Shown here piece after piece: positions 49,464 through 57,824 of a stretch of DNA of 64,000 nt. Within the stretch, counting starts at the first letter, position 1. The number at the start of each line of letters is the position of its first letter. A program made the position numbers and the translations under genes. A model generated the notes under the pieces. The model was not told the DNA's origin. It did not search any database and saw nothing but the letters and a program-made list of their open reading frames with translations. Location: NCBI GenBank assembly GCA_900314925.1, contig OMXC01000003.1, forward strand, positions 81,552 through 145,551, written 5' to 3'. Origin of the DNA: an uncultured Bacteroidales bacterium. Lineage in GTDB: Bacteria > Bacteroidota > Bacteroidia > Bacteroidales > P3.

Positions 49464-50627
49464 TTATTTCTTCTTCAATACGTCATGTATCCATTTTTCG
49501 AAGTCTGTTCCCGCAGGATATGTGGCTATTGTCTTGTGGTCTGCTCCGATAAGGATGGCACGATTGAAGTCTATAGAGAGCACCCGAGTCAGCCCTTTGG
49601 CATAGTATACGTTGTCGGCAAGGCCCAGCGAGTCGGTCAGTGCTCGCATCAGTTCGGCATTGTTGCTATTTGGGAATACCATGACGATGTTCTGTATCTG
49701 TGGGGCGTATGCGTCGGGGACAAGGAAATAGTCTTTGCCCATGCCGAAATAGGCGTAGTGGAGTAGAGTTGTGCCTTGCATCTGTCGCAGTGTCACGGTG
49801 TCTCCTGTGCGGACATTGACCAGAGGGAAGTCCAGCACCGTGTCGTTGGTTTCTGTATTGGTAGTGCTAACTCGGCTTTGGATGTAAGAGTTTCCCGAAA
49901 AGCGGTCGTATTTTGCATACCAGGGAGCATCAAGGTTGAAGATGGAATCAAGCATAGCCTGCCGATTGTCGAAGCGCACATCACGGATTTCGTACCGGCA
50001 GCCACTGCCGTGTTCTATGTCGTCGGCAGCTACAAACATTTCTTTTTGGGGGTCGTAAAAGAGTGTCAGAGGGTCATCCCGCATCTCGCAGTGGTCGGCG
50101 TAACAATGTTTCTGTGTTACTGTGGCTTTTATGCGAAGGCTACCGTCTGCCATCAGCTTGTAGTGCGACGACTTTTCCGGTAGTGTCACCATACACCATT
50201 CGCTGTAGGTCGGGTAGTACATAGAGAAATAGTCGATGCCATACTGCAGGGTATTGCACGTCAGTTCATCGTAGAACCGGCTCTCTGTGCTGCCATCGGA
50301 CAGATCGCGATAGAATGCCACGTCGAAGTCGCGGGAGCATACATATTTCGCCCATTGCGGGGTCAGCAGGTTGCATTCGCCGTCGGAACAAAGACTTGCT
50401 ATCACCTGTGTCGAGTCGTTGACGTTGTGTATCACGATGTCGTAGCCGATGTTGCTCAGTTCCTTATTTTTGCCTTCTATCCAATATTTGTCAACATGAA
50501 ACGAAATCCATTCGTGGCGCATAAACTTGTCCACTGAGACATCGGCGGCGGTATATTTGCTTTGTGTGCAAGCGGAGAACATTCCGAGGACGCACACCAT
50601 CGCGCCAAACAAAATTAGTTTCTTCAT
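49464..50627 (-). CDS. Lipoprotein of unknown function with possible thioredoxin-like C-terminus
   Basis: 387 residues from ATG at 50627. Lipobox VLGMFSAC, Cys near residue 20. The last ~130 residues suggest a thioredoxin-like fold (LDFPLVNVRTGDTVTLRQMQG, DYFLVPDAYAPQIQNIVMVFPN, RAILIGADHKTIATYPAGTDFEKWIHDVL) with no CxxC, so no redox site is evident. The first 250 residues match nothing I know. The leader (TTTCAATCAATATGAAG and the signal-peptide codons) is almost the same as that of the frameshifted neighbour, so the two share a recent common 5' region. No clear operon partner other than that neighbour. Confidence 0.72.
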   Translation of the reverse strand: MKKLILFGAMVCVLGMFSACTQSKYTAADVSVDKFMRHEWISFHVDKYWIEGKNKELSNIGYDIVIHNVNDSTQVIASLCSDGECNLLTPQWAKYVCSRDFDVAFYRDLSDGSTESRFYDELTCNTLQYGIDYFSMYYPTYSEWCMVTLPEKSSHYKLMADGSLRIKATVTQKHCYADHCEMRDDPLTLFYDPQKEMFVAADDIEHGSGCRYEIRDVRFDNRQAMLDSIFNLDAPWYAKYDRFSGNSYIQSRVSTTNTETNDTVLDFPLVNVRTGDTVTLRQMQGTTLLHYAYFGMGKDYFLVPDAYAPQIQNIVMVFPNSNNAELMRALTDSLGLADNVYYAKGLTRVLSIDFNRAILIGADHKTIATYPAGTDFEKWIHDVLKKK

Positions 50628-50697
50628 ATTGATTGAAATTATGAGTTCATATGTCCATCCCACCCCGCCACAAGCTTGTGACAAGCGCAGTTTTTTT

Positions 50698-50949
50698 TCA
50701 AATCACCCCTTCGTGCAGTTGTTCGATGGGGAAAATCAAGTCCCAGTTTCGGCCCCAGACGATATTGCCGCCGTCGAGGGTGAACGTGCGGAACTTCTTG
50801 GGGTCAAGGTATTTGTTATACTGCGGATGCGGGTGTCGGCGGATATAGTCTCCCACGTCCACCGTGCTGTTGGTGCCATCATTGAAAACCAACCGCACCT
50901 TCAACCCGCCAAGGTCAATAGCTTCTGTTATGTATAGTCTGTCGCTCAT
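50698..50949 (-). CDS. DUF2442 domain protein
   Basis: 83 residues from ATG at 50949. Pattern of DUF2442: a short strand pair (YITEAIDLGGLKVRLVFNDGT), VDVGDYIRRHPHPQYNKYLDPKKFRTFTLDGGNIVWGRNWDLIFPIEQLHEG. This family is small, often next to a DUF4160 partner and sometimes linked to toxin-antitoxin-like pairs; no such partner is seen here. An open frame extends 46 codons upstream but a -7 box (50980-50987) lies inside it, so the shorter start is preferred. Confidence 0.85.
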   Translation of the reverse strand: MSDRLYITEAIDLGGLKVRLVFNDGTNSTVDVGDYIRRHPHPQYNKYLDPKKFRTFTLDGGNIVWGRNWDLIFPIEQLHEGVI

Positions 50950-50979
50950 AGTCTTGTTTTGATGTGTTATTTCACGCTG

Positions 50980-50987
50980 CAAAGATA
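50980..50987 (-). promoter_or_regulatory. -7 box of the DUF2442 gene
   Basis: TATCTTTG followed by CAG on the minus strand, 31 bases before the ATG. No clear -33. Confidence 0.55.
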
Positions 50988-51173
50988 CACATTTTTTCCT
51001 ATTTGGTAGAATATATTGTAGGTTGTTGTAAAACACCACGTTTGTTTCCGAACCATACCGTCGGTAGTAGTAGCATATAGGAACCATAACGTTACAATAT
51101 AGTCAGGCAAAAGATGAGAAAAGTTTGAGTAAAAGGGGAGTAAAACCTAAAGACTAATTTTGTGCATAAAGAA

Positions 51174-51214
51174 AGATGCCTTTGGCATCGGTGTTATCCG
51201 AGCCAAAGGCATCT
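51174..51214 (-). terminator. Terminator of the sdhCAB operon
   Basis: AGATGCCTTTGGC pairs with GCCAAAGGCATCT (13-bp perfect stem, 15-nt loop). On the minus strand it is followed by TTCTTTA, fitting termination after sdhB. Confidence 0.82.
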
Positions 51215-51261
51215 CTTGTCGTCAATCGCGGCGGTCGCGGCCGAACAACGCCTGGCGGCGG

Positions 51262-52020
51262 TTAGTTGTTGCGGTCGCGGCCGAAAGCCTGGCCTATCCA
51301 CGCGCGGTTGAGGCGGGCGATGTTCTGGCGCTTGATCTGCTTGGGGCATTCGGCCTCGCAGGCATAGGTGTTGGTGCAGGAGCCGAAGCCGAGCTCGTCC
51401 ATCTTGCAGACCATCTTCTTGACGCGGTCTGCAGCCTCGGGCTGGCCCTGGGGCAGGAGGGCAAGGTGGCTCACCTTGGCGCCCACGAAGAGCATGGCGC
51501 TGGCATTCTTGCAGGCTGCCACGCAGGCGCCGCAGCCGATGCAGGCGGCGGCATCCATGGCCTGGTCGGCCTTGTGCTTGGGCACGAGGATGTTGTTGGC
51601 GTCGGGCACGCCGCCGGTGGTGGCGCTGATGTAGCCGCCGGCCTGGATGATCTTGTCGAAGGCCGTGCGGTCCACCACGAGGTCGCGGATCACCGGGAAG
51701 GCCTTGGCGCGCCAGGGCTCCACCCAGATCTCGTCGCCGTCGTGGAAGTGGCGCATGTGGAGCTGGCAGGTGGTGACGCCGTCGTCGTTGCCGTGCGGGC
51801 GGCCGTTGATGTAGAGGCCGCACATGCCGCAGATGCCTTCGCGGCAGTCGTTGTCGAAGCACACCGGGTGGGCGATGCGGTCGTTGATGAGTTTCTCGTT
51901 GAGCTGGTCGAGCATCTCGAGGAACGAGCAGTCGGCGCTGATGCCGTCTATTTCGTAGGTCTCGAAGTGCCCTTTGGCGCGGGCGTTCTCCTGGCGCCAG
52001 ATATGTAGTGTGAATTTCAT
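51262..52020 (-). CDS. sdhB: Succinate dehydrogenase/fumarate reductase iron-sulfur subunit
   Basis: 252 residues. By family it carries electrons between the flavoprotein and the quinone site. Seen: the 2Fe-2S plant-type motif [18 protein letters not shown], then [15 protein letters not shown] and [15 protein letters not shown] for the two further clusters. The second uses the CxxCxxxC-type spacing of the family. Third gene of the sdhC-sdhA-sdhB order typical of Bacteroidota fumarate reductase (frdCAB). The C-terminal coding end (FGRDRNN) has an out-of-frame near copy 35 bases downstream. In this anaerobic context it probably works as fumarate reductase. Confidence 0.94.
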   Translation of the reverse strand: MKFTLHIWRQENARAKGHFETYEIDGISADCSFLEMLDQLNEKLINDRIAHPVCFDNDCREGICGMCGLYINGRPHGNDDGVTTCQLHMRHFHDGDEIWVEPWRAKAFPVIRDLVVDRTAFDKIIQAGGYISATTGGVPDANNILVPKHKADQAMDAAACIGCGACVAACKNASAMLFVGAKVSHLALLPQGQPEAADRVKKMVCKMDELGFGSCTNTYACEAECPKQIKRQNIARLNRAWIGQAFGRDRNN

Positions 52021-52022
52021 TG

Positions 52023-52113
52023 TCCTTTGAGTTTTGAGTTTTAAGCTGTGAGCTTTAAGTGAAACGCTGCGACCCGCGTAGACACTTAAAACTTAAAGCT
52101 TACAGCTTACTAC
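52023..52113. repeat. Two-armed AAGTTTTAAGCTGTGAG repeat spacer between sdhA and sdhB
   Basis: Left arm GAGTTTTAAGCTGTGAGCTT, hinge CGCTGCGACCCGCGTAG, right arm ACTTAAAACTTAAAGCTTAC. Near palindromic and inside an operon. Same layout as 57735-57824 and 10503-10588. Confidence 0.8.
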
Positions 52114-52116
52114 TTT

Positions 52117-54054
52117 TTATTTATAATTACGTTTCACAATCTTAATGTACTCGTAGTTGAGGGGCTCTTTGTACATCACCTCGGGTTTGTCGTGACCTTG
52201 GTACTCCCAGGCGGCTACGAACATGAAGTTGTCGTCGTCGCGGAGGGTTTCGCCGTCCTCGGTCTGATGCTCGACGCGGAAGTGTCCGCCGCAGCTCTCT
52301 TCACGCTGTGTTGCGTCGTCGACGATGAGGCGTGCAAGCTCGAAGTAGTCGGCCAGGCGGTAGGCTTTCTCCAGCTCGGGGTTCATCTCCGCGGCTTTGC
52401 CGGGAATGAATACATGCTGGTAGAAGTCGGCCTCCAGCTCGGCAATCTTCGCCTTGGCGGTGGCCAGGCTCTCCTTGCTGCGGGCCATGCCGCAGTATTC
52501 CCACATCACCTTGCCGAGGGCCTTGTGGTAGTGGTCCACGGAGTGTTCGCCTTGTATTGCCATGAGGCCGTCCATGCGTGCACGTACATTGGCCTCGGCC
52601 TCGTCGAACTCGGGGCCTTCGGCTTTGATCTTGCCCACGTAGATCTGGTCGGCCAGGTAGTTCTGCAGCGTGTAGGGCAGCACAAAGTAGCCGTCAGCCA
52701 GACCCTGCATGAGGGCCGAGGCACCGAGGCGGTTGGCGCCGTGGTCGCTGAAGTTGGCTTCGCCGGCGGCGAAGAGACCGGGGATGGTGGTCTGCAGCTC
52801 ATAGTCGACCCACAGGCCGCCCATGGTGTAGTGCACGGCGGGGTATATCATCATCGGGTACTCGTAGGGGTCCACGTCGACGATCTTCTGGTACATCTGG
52901 AAGAGGTTGCCATACTTCTGCTCCACCACGTCGCGGCCGAGGCGCTTGATAGCGTCGGCGAAGTCAAGGTAGACGGCCAGACCCGTGGGGCCTACGCCGT
53001 AGCCGGCATCGCAGCGCTCCTTGGCGGCGCGGCTGGCGACGTCGCGCGGCACGAGGTTGCCGAAAGCGGGATAGCGGCGCTCGAGGTAGTAGTCGCGGTC
53101 CTCCTCGGCGATGTCGAGGGCTGTCTTCTCGCCGCGGCGGATGGCCTCGGCGTCCTCTTTCTTCTTGGGCACCCAGATGCGGCCGTCGTTACGCAGGCTC
53201 TCGCTCATAAGCGTAAGCTTCGACTGGTAGTCGCCGTGCACGGGGATGCAGGTGGGGTGTATCTGCACGTAGCAGGGGTTGGCGAAGGCGGCGCCGCGGC
53301 GGTGGCACACCCATGCGGCGGAGCCGTTGCTGTTCATGGCGTTGGTGCTGAGGTAGTAGACGTTGCCGTAGCCGCCTGTGGCAACCACGACGGCGTGGGC
53401 GGCATAGCGCTCCAGCTCGCCGGTGACGAGGTTGCGGACGATGATGCCGCGGGCGCGACCGTCTTTGATGACGAGGTCCATCATCTCGTGGCGCTCGTGC
53501 AGCACCACGGTGCCGCGTGCTATCTCGCGGCTCAGGGCGCCGTAGGCTCCGAGCAGCAGCTGCTGGCCCGTCTGGCCGCGGGCGTAGAAGGTTCGGCTCA
53601 CCTGTGCGCCGCCGAAGGAGCGGTTGTCGAGCAGGCCGCTGTAGTCACGCGCGAAGGGCACGCCCTGCGCCACACACTGGTCTATGATGTCGCCGCTGAC
53701 CTCGGCCAGACGGTAGACGTTGGCCTCGCGGGCGCGGTAGTCGCCGCCCTTGATGGTGTCTTTGAAGAGGCGCTCCACGCTGTCGCCGTCGTTCTGGTAG
53801 TTCTTGGCGGCGTTGATGCCGCCCTGGGCGGCGATGCTGTGGGCGCGGCGCGGCGAGTCCTGTATGCAGAAGATGTCGACGTGGAAGCCCAGGGCGCCGA
53901 GCGAGGCGGCCGCAGAGGCTCCGGCCAGGCCGGTGCCGACAACGATGATGTCCAGTTTGCGCTTGTTGGCGGGGTTCACCAGCTTCTGCGCGGCTTTATA
54001 GTTGGTCCACTTCTGGCTGAGCGGGCCTTCGGGTATCTTGGAGTCTAAAATCAT
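52117..54054 (-). CDS. sdhA: Succinate dehydrogenase/fumarate reductase flavoprotein subunit
   Basis: 645 residues. By family it holds covalent FAD and interconverts succinate and fumarate on the cytoplasmic side. Seen: the FAD loop [22 protein letters not shown], the flavin-linked His in [47 protein letters not shown], the active-site [15 protein letters not shown], and late [35 protein letters not shown]. Long Bacteroidota form (the E. coli protein is about 590). Upstream and downstream spacers are repeat tracts. Confidence 0.95.
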   Translation of the reverse strand: MILDSKIPEGPLSQKWTNYKAAQKLVNPANKRKLDIIVVGTGLAGASAAASLGALGFHVDIFCIQDSPRRAHSIAAQGGINAAKNYQNDGDSVERLFKDTIKGGDYRAREANVYRLAEVSGDIIDQCVAQGVPFARDYSGLLDNRSFGGAQVSRTFYARGQTGQQLLLGAYGALSREIARGTVVLHERHEMMDLVIKDGRARGIIVRNLVTGELERYAAHAVVVATGGYGNVYYLSTNAMNSNGSAAWVCHRRGAAFANPCYVQIHPTCIPVHGDYQSKLTLMSESLRNDGRIWVPKKKEDAEAIRRGEKTALDIAEEDRDYYLERRYPAFGNLVPRDVASRAAKERCDAGYGVGPTGLAVYLDFADAIKRLGRDVVEQKYGNLFQMYQKIVDVDPYEYPMMIYPAVHYTMGGLWVDYELQTTIPGLFAAGEANFSDHGANRLGASALMQGLADGYFVLPYTLQNYLADQIYVGKIKAEGPEFDEAEANVRARMDGLMAIQGEHSVDHYHKALGKVMWEYCGMARSKESLATAKAKIAELEADFYQHVFIPGKAAEMNPELEKAYRLADYFELARLIVDDATQREESCGGHFRVEHQTEDGETLRDDDNFMFVAAWEYQGHDKPEVMYKEPLNYEYIKIVKRNYK

Positions 54055-54086
54055 TGCGTTAATGCGTTAATGTGTTAATGCGTAAA
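54055..54086. repeat. GCGTTAATGCGTTAATGTG tract between sdhC and sdhA
   Basis: Four units of 8-9 nt (GCGTTAAT, GTGTTAAT, GCGTAAAT) inside the operon spacer. Confidence 0.75.
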
Positions 54087-54089
54087 TGT

Positions 54090-55049
54090 TTACAAGCCAA
54101 GGTAAACTAATATGGGCACCACGACGAAGCCGAGGCACACGACCCAGGCGTAGATGCGTCCGCACCACTCTATGATGTTGTTGTACTTGTAGTTGTTGAG
54201 GCCCAGGGTCTGGAATGCCGAGGGGAAGGCGTGGCGCATGTGGAGGAAGAGCACCACGAAGGTGATGAGGTAGAGCAGCACCATCAGGGGGTTGTGGAAG
54301 AGCTCGCGCACCATGAAGTAGAAGTCCGGCTCGGGCTTGCTCTCCGGCAGCACCTTCTTCAGCGTCTGCCGCTCGTCGTATGTGAGGTGGCGTATCCACT
54401 TGCCGTCGGCGCTGATGTTGCCTTCGTCGCTGGCGCGTTTCACGATGTTGATGACTCCCAGCTTGTCACGCATGCCGGCCAGGTATTCCTCCACTTCCTC
54501 GCTGTCGCCGTTCTCGTCGGCATACATGGCCGACTCGCTCTCCATGGCGTCGATGAACTCCTCTGGTGTCATGCCCATCTGGCTGGAGTACTGCACCAGC
54601 CCCATGATTTCGTCGCTCTGCAGCTTCTCGGTCTCCACCATGTATTCGCCTTTCACCCAGCCTATCTTGATGAAGTAGAACTGGCAGAAGTGCATCACCA
54701 GGAAGGCGAAGATGAGGATGCCGGTCCACATCATGAGTTTCGACGAGGTGTGGGTCTTGCTTTTCTGGGCCTCATGGTAGCGCACGGGGCGCGCCAGGCG
54801 GTTGGTGAGCTGGAGCCACAGGGTCAGCAGGATGTGCAGCGCGAAGACGCCCAGCAGGATGATCTCGAAGATCTTCACAATCCAGTTGGTGCCCATGAAG
54901 TGGCAGAAGGCGGAGTACCAGGCCCCGTCGTCGTGGCGAAGAACGAAGAGGTTGGCCGTCATGTGGAAGAGCAGGAAAACCAAGAGGAAACCGCCTACCA
55001 GGGCCACGAGAATCTTCTTCGTGATGGAATGGATTTTCGGTAAGTTCAT
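54090..55049 (-). CDS. sdhC: Succinate dehydrogenase cytochrome b subunit with large insertion
   Basis: 319 residues; the family in Bacteroidota is about 225-230. By family it anchors the complex and holds haem and the quinone site. Seen: five membrane helices (ILVALVGGFLLVFLLFHM, VKIFEIILLGVFALHILLTLW, MMWTGILIFAFLVMHFCQFYF, LMVLLYLITFVVLFLHMRHAF, IYAWVVCLGFVVVPILVYL) with haem-ligand-type His residues. Between helices 3 and 4, residues ~135-240 form a highly charged, soluble insertion (QSDEIMGLVQYSSQMGMTPE, ESAMYADENGDSEEVEEYLAG, LTYDERQTLKKVLPESKPEP). First gene of sdhCAB; -7 box at 55094-55101. Confidence 0.9.
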   Translation of the reverse strand: MNLPKIHSITKKILVALVGGFLLVFLLFHMTANLFVLRHDDGAWYSAFCHFMGTNWIVKIFEIILLGVFALHILLTLWLQLTNRLARPVRYHEAQKSKTHTSSKLMMWTGILIFAFLVMHFCQFYFIKIGWVKGEYMVETEKLQSDEIMGLVQYSSQMGMTPEEFIDAMESESAMYADENGDSEEVEEYLAGMRDKLGVINIVKRASDEGNISADGKWIRHLTYDERQTLKKVLPESKPEPDFYFMVRELFHNPLMVLLYLITFVVLFLHMRHAFPSAFQTLGLNNYKYNNIIEWCGRIYAWVVCLGFVVVPILVYLGL

Positions 55050-55093
55050 ATTGTTTAGGATGTTATTGTTAATATTAATTGGGTTAGAAAGGG

Positions 55094-55101
55094 CAAAGAT
55101 A
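55094..55101 (-). promoter_or_regulatory. -7 box of sdhCAB
   Basis: TATCTTTG on the minus strand, 45 bases before the sdhC ATG. The -33 TTTG is not at the usual distance. Confidence 0.5.
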
Positions 55102-55193
55102 CGAAAAAAAACTCAACTGCAAGCCATCGGGGACAAAAAAGATAGGGCGCCCCCCCCTCGGAGACCCCGGCGACACCGCAAAGTGAAAAAAAG

Positions 55194-55225
55194 TTTGTGA
55201 CGGTATGGAAATATTCGTATTTTTG
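55194..55225 (+). promoter_or_regulatory. Promoter of the secreted coiled-coil protein gene
   Basis: TTTG (55194-55197), exactly 20 nt, then TATTTTTG (55218-55225) followed by CAG. Consensus Bacteroidota promoter; leader about 45 nt. Confidence 0.82.
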
Positions 55226-55278
55226 CAGTAGCGAACAAGAGTTGCAAAATAGTATAAACGTCTAAAAAATATTGCATT

Positions 55279-56013
55279 ATGATTAAAAAAGTTATCGTAT
55301 TGGCCCTTGCCGCTTTCATCGGCACGAGCCTCATGGCACAGACCGTACAGGAAACCACCACGATGGTCGGCGAGAAGACCGTCACCGCCTACACCGTAAG
55401 CCTTCAGAAGGACGTCAAGATGGTGCAAGAGGCTATGAACCAGCGCCTCAAGGACGCCAAGTTGAAGACTAAGAAGAGCGAGGGCTTCATCGCCGCTCTC
55501 GATCAGGTCTTCACCGACATCTCGCAGAACTCGCTGAGCCTCTACACCAAGGTCGAGGAGCAGGGCAAGCGCAAGGACAAAGTGACCGTCGTCACCGTCT
55601 GCGCCATCAGCAACGACCTCACTATCAGCCAGAGCGCCATCAACGGCAATGTGCACAACTTCCTGCAGAACTTCATCCAGTATATCAACAAGTATGAAGC
55701 CAGCCAGCAGATGGAAGCCGAGCAGGCCAACCTGAAGAAGGCCGAGAAAGCCGCCGGCAAGGCTGCCGCCGCCGTCACCGACCTTGAGAACGACATCACC
55801 AAGGCCCAGAAGAAGATCGAGGACCGCCGCAAGGACATCGAGAAGTACCAGCAGAAGATTGCCGACTGCGAGAAGGAGATTGCCGACCTGCAGAAGAGCA
55901 TAGAGAAGAACAGCGGCAAGAAAGCCGAAGCCGAGCGCAAAGCCGAGGAGGCCAACCAGAACGTCAAAGCCGTCGAAGGCGAGGTGGAGAAATACCGTCA
56001 GATGAGCGAATAA
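55279..56013 (+). CDS. Secreted coiled-coil protein of unknown function
   Basis: 244 residues. Signal peptide IKKVIVLALAAFIGTSLMAQ. Residues 22-140 form a small domain (TVTAYTVSLQKDVKMVQEAMNQRLKDAK, KVTVVTVCAISNDLTISQSAI, VHNFLQNFIQYINKY), then a long charged coiled coil (NLKKAEKAAGKAAAAVTDLENDITKAQKK and on to residue 240), rich in K/E heptads. No known family. It is a stand-alone transcription unit: consensus promoter at 55194-55225 and rho-independent terminator at 56036-56066. Confidence 0.8.
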   Translation: MIKKVIVLALAAFIGTSLMAQTVQETTTMVGEKTVTAYTVSLQKDVKMVQEAMNQRLKDAKLKTKKSEGFIAALDQVFTDISQNSLSLYTKVEEQGKRKDKVTVVTVCAISNDLTISQSAINGNVHNFLQNFIQYINKYEASQQMEAEQANLKKAEKAAGKAAAAVTDLENDITKAQKKIEDRRKDIEKYQQKIADCEKEIADLQKSIEKNSGKKAEAERKAEEANQNVKAVEGEVEKYRQMSE

Positions 56014-56035
56014 CCGCCATCGGCAGCAACAAAGT

Positions 56036-56066
56036 AAAAGAGGCTCAATCGAGCCTCTTTTTTTTG
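56036..56066 (+). terminator. Rho-independent terminator of the coiled-coil protein gene
   Basis: AAAAGAGGCTC / GAGCCTCTTTT, an 11-bp stem with a 4-nt loop, followed by a run of T. Confidence 0.93.
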
Positions 56067-56120
56067 CCCTTCAATCACAGATAATTATCTGTCAGTCATT
56101 ACTTTCAACTTACTATCTCT

Positions 56121-56188
56121 TACTTTTGTAAGCGCAAGTAAGGAGTAATATAATAGCAATATAAGAGCAATATAAGAGATGATACGGT
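56121..56188 (+). other. Possible orphan promoter region with shared 21-bp motif
   Basis: TACTTTTG (56121-56128) lies in TTACTTTTGTAAG, the same 13-bp palindrome seen near 9083. The 21-bp motif at 56168-56188 (one mismatch to 9128-9148) follows. From here to the terminator at 56287 there is no credible gene, so this may be a remnant of a DUF6266-type locus or the start of a short non-coding transcript. The rest of the 56014-56428 spacer is the two terminators and the 44-bp repeats. Confidence 0.4.
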
Positions 56189-56286
56189 TATAGTGCATGT
56201 TTCCAGCCTGTTACAAACATGCAAAAAAGCTGATTTTTCAGGGTGGAAAAAGTGTCGCTACGATGGGGAATCAGCTAACAGTAGAC

Positions 56287-56320
56287 AAACAGGTGGGCAA
56301 AAACTTTTGCCCACCTGTTT
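56287..56320. terminator. Strong hairpin terminator after nqrF, usable on both strands
   Basis: AAACAGGTGGGCAAAA pairs perfectly with TTTTGCCCACCTGTTT (16 bp, 2-nt centre). On the minus strand it ends the aspA-nqr operon, about 110 bases after the nqrF stop. Confidence 0.85.
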
Positions 56321-56346
56321 ATGTGTTGAATTAAGATGCTTTATTT

Positions 56347-56458
56347 CTTCGGGGCACCGCCTTTTGGCGTCATTCGCTCCGCGTTCAACGCTTCGGGGCG
56401 CCGCCTTTTGGCGACGTTCGCTCCGCGTTCAACGCTTCGGGGCACCGCCGCCGAAGTC
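56347..56458. repeat. 44-bp tandem repeat at the 3' end of nqrF
   Basis: Two full copies (56347-56390 and 56391-56434, four differences) and a third partial copy from 56435 that is the nqrF 3' coding end. Each begins CTTCGGGGC(A/G)CCGCC; the unit ends CTCCGCGTTCAACG. Confidence 0.92.
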
Positions 56459-57733
56459 ATCGTAGGCTATGTTCTCGGGCTGGACGCCGAGGTTGTCGAG
56501 CATGTTGACGACGGCCGAGCTCATGGGGCCGGGGCCGCACATGTAGTATTCGATGTCCTCGGGGGCGGGGTGGTCCTTGAGGTAGGTCTCGTACATCACG
56601 TTGTGCACGAAGCCTGCGGTGTACTTCACGCCGGCTGCGTCGGCAGCGGGGTCGGGTCGGTCGAGGGCCAGGTGGAAGTGGAAGTTGGGGTGCGTCTTCT
56701 CCAGCTCCAGGAAGTCCTGCAGGTAGAACACCTCGTTCAGCGCGCGGGCGCCGTAGAAGTAGTGCATCGGGCGCTGGTGGCAGTCGAGGGTGCGGGTGAG
56801 GTGCATGATTTGCGCGCGGAGGGGTGCCATGCCGGCGCCGCCGCCGACCCAGATCATCTCGTTACCATGCGGGTCGTCGCTCCAGGTGCCGTCCTCGGTG
56901 CCGCGCACGCGGAACTCGCCGTAGGGGCCGCTCATGATGACTTTGTCGCCGGGCTTCAGCGAGAAGATATAGCTGGAGGCTATGCCTGGGTTGACGTTCT
57001 GGAAGCCGCTGCGGTCGGCCGTGAAGGGCGGTGTGGCGATTCTAACCGTCAGCATGAAGACGTCGCCTTCGGCGGGGTAGTTGGCCATGGAGTAGGCGCG
57101 CACGGTGGGCTCGGTGTTGACGCAGACGAGGTCGAACATCTTGAACTTCTCCCAGGCGGGCAGGTATTCGTCGCCGATGAGGCTGCGGTCGAAGTCGCTG
57201 TAGTTGATGCGGAAGGCAGGTATCTTTATCTGCGCGTAGGAGCCTGGCACGAAATCCATGTGCTCGCCGGCGGGCAGCTGCACTTTGAACTCCTTGATGA
57301 AGGTGGCCACGTTGCGGTTGCTGACGACGGTGCACTCGTACTCCTTGATGCTGAGGATGCTCTCCGGCAGCTTGAGGTTCATGTCCTCCTTCACCTTCAC
57401 CTGGCAGCCCAGACGCCAGCCTTCCTGTATCTGCTTGCGGCTGAAGTGAGGAGTCTCGGTTGGGAGAATGGAGCCGCCGCCCTTGACGACGCGGCACTTG
57501 CACTGGCCGCACGAGCCTTTGCCGCCGCAGGCCGAGGGCAGGTGTACGCCCTGCTCGCTGAGGGTGCTGATGAGGGTGCCGCCGGTGGGCACGGTCAGCT
57601 CCTTGTTGTCGTTGATGGTTATCTTGACGTTGCCCTGCGGTATGAGTTTGGCGCGCAGCACCAGCAGCAGCGCCACCAGCAGCAGGATGACCGCCAGGAT
57701 GAGTATGATTGCGGTTAATAACGTTGTTGTCAT
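56429..57733 (-). CDS. nqrF: Na+-translocating NADH:quinone reductase subunit F
   Basis: 434 residues. By family it takes electrons from NADH through FAD to a 2Fe-2S centre. Seen: one N-terminal membrane helix (AIILILAVILLLVALLLVL), the ferredoxin motif LPSACGGKGSCGQCKC with the fourth Cys in GWRLGCQVKV, FAD motif RAYSMANYPAEGDV, NADH-binding GGGAGMAPLRAQIMHL, and YMCGPGPMSSAVVNMLDNLG then YDDFGGGAPKR. The stop falls inside a 44-bp tandem repeat, so the final residues may have been changed by it. Last gene of the nqr operon. Confidence 0.95.
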   Translation of the reverse strand: MTTTLLTAIILILAVILLLVALLLVLRAKLIPQGNVKITINDNKELTVPTGGTLISTLSEQGVHLPSACGGKGSCGQCKCRVVKGGGSILPTETPHFSRKQIQEGWRLGCQVKVKEDMNLKLPESILSIKEYECTVVSNRNVATFIKEFKVQLPAGEHMDFVPGSYAQIKIPAFRINYSDFDRSLIGDEYLPAWEKFKMFDLVCVNTEPTVRAYSMANYPAEGDVFMLTVRIATPPFTADRSGFQNVNPGIASSYIFSLKPGDKVIMSGPYGEFRVRGTEDGTWSDDPHGNEMIWVGGGAGMAPLRAQIMHLTRTLDCHQRPMHYFYGARALNEVFYLQDFLELEKTHPNFHFHLALDRPDPAADAAGVKYTAGFVHNVMYETYLKDHPAPEDIEYYMCGPGPMSSAVVNMLDNLGVQPENIAYDDFGGGAPKR

Positions 57734-57734
57734 T

Positions 57735-57824
57735 TTTTTAGTTTTAAGTTTTAAGCTGTAAGTTTTAAGTCATAGGCCGCGTCAGCCCACTTAAAACTTA
57801 ACACTCACAGCTTACAGCTATAGT
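57735..57824. repeat. Two-armed AAGTTTTAAGCTGTAAG repeat spacer between nqrE and nqrF
   Basis: Left arm GTTTTAAGTTTTAAGCTGTA, hinge with GCGTCAGC (57779-57786), right arm ACTTAAAACTTAACACTCAC. The only sizable spacer in an otherwise overlapping operon. Confidence 0.8.
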
